DNA from: Hydrangea macrophylla
Lineage: Eukaryota > Streptophyta > Magnoliopsida > Cornales > Hydrangeaceae
NCBI GenBank assembly: GCA_033977485.1
Contig: CM066991.1
Span: 53,732,850 to 53,796,849 of the forward strand
DNA length: 64,000 nucleotides
Direction: 5' to 3'
Notes under the pieces: model-generated
Told to the model about the DNA's origin: nothing
What the model saw: only the letters and a program-made list of their open reading frames with translations
Database searches by the model: none
Shown: one piece after another, positions 11,438 through 19,919 of the stretch
How the letters are laid out: the number at the start of each line of letters is the position of its first letter
How positions within the stretch are numbered: the first letter of the stretch is position 1
Translations under genes and position numbers: made by a program

Positions 11438-11848
11438 GATAGACTATTACTCCATTACCTATCAGACACTAAAAATTTGATGGGGTACATGCTAGGCCAA
11501 GAGGGAGGGACAAAACATTTTGAGAGAACAATTTATTACCTTAGTAAGAGAATGACGGGGTATAAGCTAAATTACTCACCCATAGAAAAGACTTATTGGG
11601 CCTTAGTCTGGAGTACCCGTCGTCTTAGGCATTATATGTTAGCTTTTCCTGTTGTAGTTAGTTGCCACATGGACCCCCTTAAATACCTATTCAAAAAACC
11701 CGCCTTGACTAGTAGAATTTCCCAGTGGATGCTAATGTTAACAGAATTCAACCTCAAGTATGTCACCGCCAAGTCTGTCAAAAGGAGAGTTGTCGTAGAA
11801 CATTTAGCTGACTTTACTATAAAAGGAGAGGAAGAAGGGGCATTCTAA
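11438..11848 (+). pseudogene. OGRE-1 RNase H (RT-associated)
   Basis: Continuation of OGRE-1 after COP-1. Reads LMGYMLGQEGG, RTIYYLSKRMTGYKLNYSPIEKTYWALVWSTRRLRHYML, then HMDPLKYLFKKPALTSRISQWMLMLTEFNLKY and EHLADF. This is the RNase H domain fused to gypsy RT, with the YSPIEK and RHYM landmarks. The frame 11477-11848 is open, but its first catalytic segment lies at the COP-1 junction and is damaged. Confidence 0.85.
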
Positions 11849-11866
11849 TTCCCCCATGAAGAGATA

Positions 11867-12270
11867 ATGGAGGTGAATGAAGGCATGTGGAAGATGTATT
11901 TTGATGGGGCTACCAACCAAAAGGGCTATAGTGTAGGAATCATCCTAGTTACACCTAGTGGAGCCCACACCTCCTTAGCAATTAAACTTAGGTACACCTG
12001 TACCAATAATACCACCGAGTATAAAACTTACATTTTAAGGTTAGAGGCAACCTTTAATCTGGGAGTTAAGAAGATAGATGTTTTTAGAGATTCAAATATG
12101 ATCATATCCTATGTCCGAGGAGAGTAGAGGGTGAAACATGAGAAACTGATACCATACCATGAGTACTTAGAGAGTTTAAGAACCCAATTTGAATAGATCA
12201 CTTTATATTACCTACCCCATGAGGAGAACCAGTTGGCTGATTTCTTAGCAACCCTAGCCTCGATGATCGA
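11867..12270 (+). pseudogene. OGRE-1 second RNase H domain
   Basis: Reads MWKMYFDGATNQKG (first Asp), GIILVTPSG, NNTTEYKTYILRLEA (Glu), DVFRDSNMIISYVRGE (Asp) and, past a stop, YHEYLESLRTQFE and YYLPHEENQLADFLATLASM. This is a separate RNase H (the additional, archaeal-like type known from the Tat clade), not the RT-linked one upstream at 11477. Acidic catalytic residues are visible although the frame has stops at about 12127 and 12196. Confidence 0.85.
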
Positions 12271-12962
12271 GATCCCCATAGGTGTCAAGATAGCTCCACT
12301 CATAATAGAACAAAGGGACAAGCCTTCTTTTGAATTGATCGCAGCCATAGAGGAGCTAGAGAATGAATTGCCAAGGTACTTAGATGTATAGAATTTTATT
12401 AAGGAGGGATAATACCCTGAAGAGTCATCTGAGAAAGATAAAAGGGTGATTAGGCAATTTGTGACACAATTTATCATCTGTACAAACAAATTATGGAATA
12501 AATCATATACCGGATATAATTTGAATGCTTGTATGGGATGGAAGCCCAAAGAATGATGAAAGAGATACATGAAGAAGTTTGTGGTCCTCATATGAATGCA
12601 CACATGTTGGCGAAGAAGATTATTAGACGAGGATATTACTGGACCATTCTTGAGAAGGATTGCTGTAAGTATGCAAGGAAATGCCATAAGTGGCAGATTC
12701 ATGTTAATCTAATTCACACGCCACTATCTTAGCTTGATATTATTGGAGAAGTTGTCCCGAGAGCATCCAACGGACACTGATTCATAATCAAGGCAGTTGA
12801 TTATTTCATTAAGTTGGTGGAAGCAGTGTCATAAGCAACCTGTAGATATGGGGTTCCATGTGAGTTTATTTCTAATCACAACAGCCATTTCTAAGGAGAA
12901 GTCATTCCTCTGTTGGAAAAATATAAGATCACGCATCATCTGTCATCACGACATATGCCACA
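12271..12962 (+). pseudogene. OGRE-1 integrase, truncated
   Basis: After a linker, 12529-12732 reads MKEIHEEVCGPHMNAHMLAKKIIRRGYYW, then DCCKYARKCHKWQ: the H-H-C-C zinc domain. The core begins at about 12733 with LDIIGEVVPRASNGH and KAVDYFIKLVEAV (first Asp) and SNHNSHF, with stops, then KITHHLSSRHMP. At about 12963 the sequence changes to the LARD-D LTR, so the catalytic Glu and the C-terminus are missing. Confidence 0.8.
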
Positions 12963-14076
12963 TGGGACCAGAGTGGCAGTTAGTATTACGTTAGGAGACA
13001 CATCGGATATATGTGTAGGCTGAACTATGGATGGGTGGCCAAGGTGGTGAACATAAGGTGTACTTAAATAAAATACTTGTGGGGTTTAAATTTATGGCTA
13101 TACGTTGTATTGTAATTCATTATATCTTATTATAGTCGAATCCTAGAAATTTATAGATGCTTAGTAATCGTCATATCAAACAACTTTTGTGTGTATCCAT
13201 TAGCTTAAAATGCAGCATTCTATGTGTAATGTACCATTTTTTGGGAACGTAGTAATTTGATAATAAATAGGACCAGATTAGTAAATTGAATATTTTGGAT
13301 ACTTATATTCATATTTTATGGCCGTTTCACATAAACTGAAGTAAAACGATGATCTGAGCAACTTTTGAATTTGATACTTTTCCTAAAAACATCATCTTGA
13401 CAATGTTTTCACGATTTTCAGAATCTGTTGAACATCGTCTATCTAAGAGCTGAAGTTTAATAATTAATTTTTGAATTATCTATTTAGAATTAATGAACAG
13501 GGATGCAAATCTTTCCTTGGAAATTTTATTCTTGATGTTTTTCGTGTTTTAAGTTTTGTCTTATTCCAGCTCTTTGTTGGAGATAAATTCATTTTAATTA
13601 ATAGCACCTTGTTATTAGTTTTCTATTATTGTGTTGATTTTTATTTGTACAGGAAGGTAGGCCCACTAATGGTTTGCCAGTATTGGCCTACCATAGTTAA
13701 GAAAGGTAAGTATTTAGTGGTTTTAATTGAAACAAGAAACTACTTCCCACCACACAAATGGAAGCTACTCTATTTTCCAAATGTGTGTGGAACTACCTAT
13801 CTTGGCCCAAGAATATTGTAGTGTGGTTTGTAGTCTACGGGTTCTAGTTGGATCCCTAAGACTTGTATTTTATTTAACTCATACCAGTCATGTGACTGAC
13901 CCGAGTATGTTATGCATTCGAGGACATTTCTATATGAAACGTAGTTGAATGTATTTGTACAGGTTTAGTATTTGAGAATTTTCTGTAGAGCTGTTGATGT
14001 CCTAGAGTTGCAATTGTGTAGTATTGTAATTTGCATTAGTTGTATTTTATTTAATTTTGTTTCTAGCATTATGGGA
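12963..14076 (+). repeat. LARD-D 5' LTR, first retained part
   Basis: Aligns with 34471-35582 throughout, for example GTTAGGAGACACAT, GGTGGCCAAGGTGGTGAACA and AGGAAGGTAGGCCCACTAAT. No coding sequence. The last bases TGGGA (14072-14076) are the left TSD of TRG-1. Confidence 0.88.
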
Positions 14077-14698
14077 TGGTGATGCTAAAAATTGGTAAGA
14101 GTAAAGTAGAGCAGATTAAGGGGAGAGAGAGTGAGAGACTGGTTTTTTGTATGTGGTTCGGCCCTGTTAATGAAGGTACCTACGTCCACGTGTGTGTCTG
14201 AGCACGTTCACTATACTGTAAAAGAGCCGAGGGCCTGTGGTGAACCAACAAGTCTGGAGCTACCGTAGGCCGACCAGGCATGTTGATGAATGCTATAGAG
14301 GTGCTGTGTAGACTGAAAAGTCGGCCCCTTCAATAGGGGGTGAGAGGTCTCTTTTATAGATGTAAGAGACCTACTCGTACAAGGAAAAGGAAACACAATC
14401 CAATTGATATAGATTGGTATTAATTGTAGGGGTTTCCTAATTAGATTAGAAATAGTTTGCACTTTCCATTAGTCTTCTAGCTTGAGTAGGAAACTGCCCG
14501 GAATGCTCAGGATCATGCCTGTGGGCCCGGATGAGCTGTTCCTGTAGTGGGATGTGCATGTGCGATCTTCCCGACCTGTTGGCTGGGTCATGGATGAACC
14601 GCTCGGGAGGCATCAGGTGGACCAAACCGTTCAGGATGATGCTTGTTAGTAGTTGCAGAATAGAACCGCTCGAACATGGGCTGATTTTGGGTGTATCA
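14077..14698 (-). repeat. TRG-1 3' LTR
   Basis: Plus-strand view TGGTGATGCTAAAA to GGGTGTATCA. Pairs with 17243-17865 with few differences. Contains the TATA box CTATAAAAGAG (minus) inside a hairpin (14345-14372). Confidence 0.92.
14345..14372 (-). promoter_or_regulatory. TRG LTR TATA box within a hairpin
   Basis: AGGTCTCTT (14345-14353) and AAGAGACCT (14364-14372) form a perfect 9-bp inverted repeat with a 10-nt loop. The minus-strand TATAAAAG (14351-14358) overlaps the stem and loop. The same arrangement occurs in the three other TRG LTRs (17511-17538, 47442-47467, and 51726-51751 with one stem mismatch). Confidence 0.55.
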
Positions 14699-15730
14699 GT
14701 TGCCCCCCATTTCCAAGGCTGGCTGGATGCTATATTGGGGCAAGTTTGGAAATCTGTTTGATGCCACCTGCCACTGTCTGAGTACTCGGGGAAGCTGCGT
14801 TGGAGCTTCTGAGCCTGGTGAGTCCTCAAGAACTGGCTGTGAGTCAAGACCCAGCCTAGCTCGGGACCTTTAAGTACTCGGGAACTGATCGAGAGTTGAG
14901 ACCCGGCCTAATTCGGAGTCTTTGAATGCTCGAGAAGTGACCGAGAGTTGAGACTCGGCCTACTTCGGAGTCTTTGAATGCATTAGCTCCCAGGATGGTT
15001 ATCTTCTACCCGCAAACCTTCGCCAAAGTTGTAGGCAAAAGAATTTGATCATGTTGGAAAAGCCGACCTAAAGTGTATTGCTTTAGGGTCCTTTTATGTT
15101 AACTCCCCAGGATGGTTGTCTTCCGCCTAGCCAACCTTCGTCAAGACTGTTGGGAGAAGAGCTTGACCGTGTTATGGAGCCGACCTAGAACGTATCGCTG
15201 TAGGGTCATTTTTACTCCTCTATCGTGGGCCAACCTAAGAGATTTTAGTCACCTCTATCATCGGTTTGGATCTAAGTGGAGTTAATACCTCTGAGTACTG
15301 TAGGTGCTCGAGTTGTCCAAGATTTTGACTTGGTTATCCACGAGGCCTGTAGATACCCGGTGTGATTGCCTGATTAGTTCACTACGCCGTCTTGCCCCCC
15401 AAGCTTTCGCTAAGACGAGGGTCTTACAGAGATTATGACTGTAGGTAACCGACCTGGAACATGGTGGTTGCAGGGTCTTTTGAAGCCTGCCATCATCAGC
15501 CACCTAGGGGGTTTGCCCCCATCGTCGGTTGGACCTAAGCGAAGCTTGTGCCTCGGGGTTAGGCCCGAGGTCTTTGGATGCCTCAGGGTGAGGCCCGAGG
15601 TCTTTGTATGCCTCGGGGTTAGGCTCGAGGTCTTTGTATGCCTTGGGGTTAGGCCCGAGGTCTTGGTATGGCTCGGGATTAGGCTTGAGGTCTTGGTATG
15701 CCTCGAGGTTAGGTCTGAGGTCTTTATAAG
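14699..15730 (-). repeat. TRG-1 3' untranslated region with tandem repeats
   Basis: No gene. It starts at the PPT, then holds three repeat types. (1) Units of about 60 bp near 14795-14985, with CTCGGGAACTG, GAGAGTTGAGAC and CGGAGTCTTTGA. (2) Two units of about 115 bp (about 14987-15105 and 15106-15215) starting near CTCCCAGGATGGTT and ending at GTAGGGTC. (3) A 30-bp array at 15548-15730, about six units of the type GCCTCGGGGTTAGGCCCGAG plus GTCTTTGTAT. All three recur in TRG-2. Confidence 0.75.
15548..15730. repeat. 30-bp tandem array
   Basis: About six head-to-tail copies of a 30-bp unit with core CCTCGGGGTTAGGC then CCGAGGTCTT, diverged by point changes. Because 30 is divisible by 3, it stays open in two frames and mimics a repetitive protein; I do not regard that as coding. 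Confidence 0.8.
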
Positions 15731-15859
15731 GGCTCTCTGACAATCGGTGGAGCCTCATGTGGTGATCAGGCAAGTACCACTATAGTCGGGCTCATCTAGA
15801 ATGATGTGGTGATCAGTGGGCAACTGATTTCTCTGTGCTGGAGGCAAAGTCAAAACTGC

Positions 15860-17180
15860 TTGATCCTGACCGATGAGAACTGGAGGTCGGGTCGGGACTA
15901 CCGAACCCTGCCTGCTGTGAGTTAGAGGTCCGATCGGGGCTGTCAGACTCTGACCGCTATGAACTGGAAGAACTGTTAGAACTCCTGGACTGATCTCGCT
16001 TTTGCTTACTTTTGGAAGACTCGTTGCTTATATGCCCGGGGTCTTTGATCTTTAGAAATTCTTCAATGTTAATGTATTTTCCAACCCTCTCTGCGAGTTC
16101 AACTAAGGTTACCGGTCGATTTCTATGAAACGATGTGGCACACTTGGTGTGTTAAACTCTTAAGCAGAAGGCTGTAATAGCGGCGGTTTCATCAAGATCA
16201 TAGATGCCGAGCTTCTCTTGATTAAAGCGGTCGGTAAATTCCTTGAGGGTCTCATTATTCCTTTGTATGACCGTCAGTAGATGTATGTCAAGCTTTGGCT
16301 GTTCATGCATACTGGCGAACTGGTTGATGAACTGCTTGCTGAGTTGCTTGAAATTACGGACCGATCAGGGCTCTAAGGAGTAGAACCATTGCACGGCCGG
16401 GCCTTTCAAAGTGCTGGTGAAGGCTAGGCAATGCAGTTCATCGGAGTTGGTGGCTAGGGCCATCTGAGCCTTGTAGGTCCGAACGTGGTCGACCAGGCTT
16501 CCTGAGCCGTTATAGGGATCTAGGCGAGGCTGCTTAAATTTGTGCGGGATGGCAAACCTCGTTATCTGGCTAGAGAATGGTGACTCTATCTCAGTATTGG
16601 TGTTATTCTAAGTAGGGTTTTGACCAAGCTTTTTGGCCACTTCGTCAATCTGCTTCTGTAAGTCCTTGATTCGGGCTTCCACTCCTTCTTGACTAGTATC
16701 CAAGGGGTTAGTCAGGTCTATGGAAGAGGCTTCTTCTTCATGGCTGTGTACTGTCCTCTGGGATCGGGCTCGGCTATGACTCCGGGTAATCGTTCGCCTA
16801 GGGACAACTCGGTTCTTGACCGAGTGACCCTGGACTGATTCCCGGGCCATATGCTCCTGCCTTTCCTCTCAGGTAGTACGCCTACTGTTGATGTCTCTGG
16901 CATCCTCTATGAGGGACGGGTTAGCTCGGGCTCATTGTCTGGTCAAGATTGGTTCCTGACCGTGTGCAACGTTCCTGGGTTGTTTCCCAGCCACTAGAGG
17001 ACTACTTTACTGGGACAGCAGGGCTTCGATCTGTTGCTGGATTTGACGCTGGCCCTCCAAGAGTTGTATGAGGGTCCCGGTGATCTGCTCAGATGTCATG
17101 ACTACCGCAGTCGGCTTTGGGGCCGGAGGAACATCCTGGTTGGACTGCTGATCAGCCTTCATACCCTTCTTCGGTGGCAT
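15860..17180 (-). pseudogene. TRG-1 gag
   Basis: Start ATG at 17180 (MPPKKGMKADQQ), 60 nt from the PBS region. It continues through SEQITGTLIQLLEGQRQIQQQIEALL, an Arg/Ser region, and a coiled-coil-like IKDLQKQIDEVAKKLGQNP. The gypsy capsid domain (about 16590-16060) follows: PHKFKQPRLDPYNGSG, VDHVRTYKAQMALA, LKGPAVQWFYSL, FKQLSKQFINQFA, LLTVIQRNNETLKEFTDRFNQE and ITAFCLR. The tail is Ser-rich (about 15990-15860). No zinc knuckle was seen. In-frame stops at about six places (for example within the segment before SSPLVAG, after QNPT and after SLEP) make it non-functional now. This capsid region is the part deleted in TRG-2. Confidence 0.85.
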
Positions 17181-17221
17181 GACGATCAGTCAAGAGATTT
17201 GTTGATGAGAAGACTTGTCGC

Positions 17222-17242
17222 TTCCCACAGATGGCACCAAGC
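17222..17242 (-). other. TRG-1 primer binding site
   Basis: Minus strand GC then TTGGTGCCATCTGTGGGAA directly after the 5' LTR end ATCATCA. TRG-2 has TTGGCGTCATCTGTGGGAA at the same place. The matching tRNA is not assigned. Confidence 0.7.
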
Positions 17243-17865
17243 TGATGATGCTAAAAAATGGTAAGAGTAAAGTAGAGTAGATTAAGGGGAGAGAGAGTGA
17301 GAGACTGGTTTTTTGTATGTGGTTCGGCCCTGTTAATGAAGGTACCTACGTCCACGTGTGTGTCTGAGCACGTTCACTATACTGTAAAAGTGTCGGGGGC
17401 CTGTGGTGAACCAACAAGTCTGGAGCTACCGTAGGCTGGCCAGGCATGTTGATGAATGCTATAGAGGTGCTGTGTAGACTGAAAAGTCATCCCCTTTAAT
17501 GGGGGATGAGAGGTCTCTTTTATAGATGTAAGAGACCTACTCGTACAAGGAAAAGAAAACACAATCCAATTTATATAGATTGGTATTAATTGTAGGGGTT
17601 TCCTAATTGGATTAGGAAATAGTTTGCACTTTCCATTAGTCTTCTAGCTTGAGTAGGAAACTGCCCGGAATGCTCGGGATCATGCCTGTGGACCCGGATG
17701 AGCTGTTCCCGCGGTGGGATGTGCCTGTGCGGTCTTCCTGACCTGTTGGTTGGGTTGTGGATGAACCGCTCGGGAGGCATCAAGTGGACCAAACCGCTCG
17801 GGATGATGCTTGTCAGTAGTTGCAGAATAGAACCGCTCGAGCATGGGCTGATTTTGGGTGTATCA
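17243..17865 (-). repeat. TRG-1 5' LTR
   Basis: Plus view TGATGATGCT to TGTATCA; TATA in hairpin at 17511-17538. Followed by TSD TGGGC (17866-17870), where the LARD-D LTR resumes. Confidence 0.92.
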
Positions 17866-18284
17866 TGGGCCATATTTGTATTATTGTAATAAGGATTGTA
17901 TATTCGGTATTGGGAACATTGTAGTTACTCTGACCAATGGATGTATAGTCTATTCTTATTTATTTTCTTTCCTCTTAACTATGTAAAGAGAGTTTTATTT
18001 AATGAAAATAATATTTCTTTTGTAAATCGAAATGATATAATATGTGTAATGGAACTTTACTTCTTTTATAATGAAATGAATGATTTGGAAATGAAACAGT
18101 TTAGTAATTGATATTATGGAACAGAGAGGCCATGTGTTCAATTTATAATTAAAATCCAATTCCATTTTTAATAATTTTCTTGAAGCATGTGTAAGAGTTT
18201 GTCAGCTCGCCTTTTGGGTGGCGAATATCAATTTGGATATAAACTCTTAACTGAAATTGGTTGTCAAATATTTAGGGCATGACA
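17866..18284 (+). repeat. LARD-D 5' LTR, second part
   Basis: Aligns with 35577-36001 (CATATTTGTATTATTGTAAT, GGGTGGCGAATATCA, TTAACTGAA). Ends TTTAGGGCATGACA at 18284, immediately followed by a PBS-like sequence. Confidence 0.9.
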
Positions 18285-18600
18285 ATTTGGTATCAGATCT
18301 AGACCTAGCTGAAAGTGTGCCAATGCGGACATTGGGCCCTAAAGGGGGTGGAATGTAATGACACTGGTGTTGTAGGCGGGCTGATGTAGGTGCCTTTATG
18401 GCTGTAGTAAGTGCTGGCAGGCTACACACTATGGGAAGTTCATTGCACATAGCCTGGGTGTGGAAAAATAATGTGCTATATATGTGTGGTTCCAAGTCTC
18501 CCTAGTAAGAGGCCTTTTGGACAGTGGCCTAAGAACAAAACTGTGATGGTTTGGACCTAAACCAGACAATATCTTACTGAGCAAGACTTGGGTCATGACA
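18285..18600 (+). mobile_element. TRIM segment (interior plus 3' LTR) fused to the LARD-D LTR
   Basis: 18285-18353 is a complete TRIM-like interior: PBS ATTTGGTATCAGATC, GTGCCAATGCGGACATTGGG, PPT AAAGGGGGTGGAA. A 247-bp LTR follows (18354-18600) from TGTAATGACAC to GGGTCATGACA, containing CTAGTAAGAGGCCTTTTGGA, ACAAAACTGTGATGG and CAGACAATATCTTACTG. These words match a common plant TRIM family from general knowledge. A second degenerate PBS (GTTTTGTATCAAATC) starts at 18601. No TRIM 5' LTR is present; the LARD-D LTR takes its place. No 5S rRNA-like insert as in Cassandra. Confidence 0.65.
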
Positions 18601-18719
18601 GTTTTGTATCAAATCCTTAGGTTAACCTAGGCTATGTGTGACTAGGTGATTCTCAAATCGTGTTTAGGGCTTGGTCAGAGTTTAGGTTTGTAAATTTCTT
18701 TGGGCTTTGGGGCTACATG
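18601..18719 (+). other. LARD-D interior, left part
   Basis: Non-coding sequence beginning with a PBS-like GTTTTGTATCAAATC. It ends with ACATG (18715-18719), the left TSD of TAT-1. Confidence 0.5.
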
Positions 18720-19887
18720 TATTTATACCCTAATTTGGGATTTCCTAAGGCACATGACAATCACATGGCCTGATGACATCATCACACGAGCAGGTAGGCA
18801 AACGAACAAGGATTGAGGACGATCACGGAGAAAAGACCGATATCAGAGCTACCTACCTATAGCGATGATACATACAATAAGTGAATATCAGTGTTAAGAC
18901 CGAGAACAGGATGATACTGGTTACTCAAAGAAAGACCTCGGTCTTAACACGCAAGGCCAAGGCTGTAAAGTAGGTACCATAGTCGTAACATCGGTCAAAC
19001 AAAATCGATGACCAACTAATGAGTTCTAAAGTGTTGGGACTGAAAGGCAGGCATGAAAGGAAATGAAATATCGGGCTTAGAAGATGATTAACAAGTAATC
19101 AATGGAACAATTAAAGCCAAAAAAACATCGATTAAGCAAGACCGATGGACGCTAGCTAGACTTCCTACCAAGCATAGGACCGAGGCCTATCAACCAACGA
19201 TGGTCAAGCTACTCAGAGAAGGATGCAATCGGTCAAATAGGATCTGTTCACAAGGCTTTTGGGCAGTTGAGCATGGACAAGAATGTGTGCACAGGATATG
19301 CCAAGCTGGAAGAGAGATGGTTACATAGAGAGAGAACATGGCAGAAATGGGAGTATCAGACAGATCATGGAGGTTAATCATGGGGAAACAAGTGGTGACA
19401 ATAACTGATTCATGCCTAAAAATTAGGGAACACTAACCCCATTAACCCCACTAATAGGAGCATATTCACTCAAAATCTATAAATAAGGCAGGTGGTGCAA
19501 CATTTGAAGGGGCTAACACACACGCCACCTCTGCCCAGGCAGACTTTATTATATTTTCCTTAAAGCATTACTACTTTTGTTCTTGAGTGACATGAGTTTT
19601 CATTATTCGTAGAGTATTTGTAATTGCTACTTCAATTTGACTAATGAAGATGATGTTCATGGAGGTATTCTTAAGTTTCAGTGTTTGACCTGTTTCCTTT
19701 TTATTTTAATTTCCATTTGTAATTACTTGCTTGCATTAGAGTAGAGTAAAAACCCATTTCATTGTTTAAGAGCGACCTTAATGACGAGTCGCCCAAATTA
19801 GAAGTTAGATTAGGCTATCACAACCTTTCTTGAGTCCAGGTAGACTCTGGCATGCCCAATACACTACACCAATTTCATTTGTATATA
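18720..19887 (+). repeat. TAT-1 5' LTR
   Basis: Starts TATTTATACCCTAATTTGGG (TG changed to TA), ends CATTTGTATATA. TATA box TATAAATA at 19478-19485. Very similar to 30242-31407, with scattered substitutions and short indels. Confidence 0.93.
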
Positions 19888-19910
19888 ATTTTTGGCATGC
19901 CCGGTAGGAC
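19888..19910 (+). other. TAT-1 primer binding site
   Basis: TTTTTGGCATGCCCGGTAGG directly follows the LTR. This is the usual TTTGGC..GCCCGGT wording after the LTR in plant Tat-type elements; the tRNA is not assigned. Confidence 0.65.
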
Positions 19911-19919
19911 TAGTATCAA

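Larger units (their letters stand above)
576..12962 (+). mobile_element. OGRE-1: decayed Ty3/gypsy (Ogre/Tat-like) element, split by COP-1
   Basis: Domains in order: zinc-knuckle-like gag end, acidic spacer, protease, RT, (COP-1), RNase H, second RNase H, integrase zinc domain and the start of the integrase core. A protease upstream of RT and an integrase downstream of RNase H give the gypsy order, and the second RNase H with PKDDFPLLHIDVLVDN-type RT wording is typical of Tat/Ogre elements. Every domain has stops or frameshifts. No LTR of its own is visible: the left side is covered by H-1 and the right side ends at a deletion junction with the LARD-D LTR near 12963. Confidence 0.85.
14077..17865 (-). 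mobile_element. TRG-1: gag-only LTR element (TR-GAG type)
   Basis: LTRs of 622 and 623 bp (14077-14698, 17243-17865) flank 2.5 kb carrying only a gag frame and tandem repeats on the minus strand. PBS TTGGTGCCATCTGTGGGAA lies next to the 5' (right) LTR. The PPT (GGAAATGGGGGGCAAC) is next to the 3' (left) LTR. TSD TGGGA/TGGGC; the uninterrupted site in the LARD-D 3' LTR (near 35578) reads TGGGC. No protease, RT or integrase. Plant elements with LTRs and gag only are known as TR-GAGs. Confidence 0.9.

Noticed and set aside
15435..15773. Repetitive protein with VRPEVFVCLG-like or PNPEAYKDLG-like repeats
   Set aside because: Produced by the 30-bp array (a multiple of 3) in TRG-1 3' UTR; no start context, no conservation in TRG-2.
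18354..18600. Cassandra-type 5S rRNA-derived promoter in the TRIM LTR
   Set aside because: The TRIM words are present but I could not find 5S box A/C-like sequence between them.
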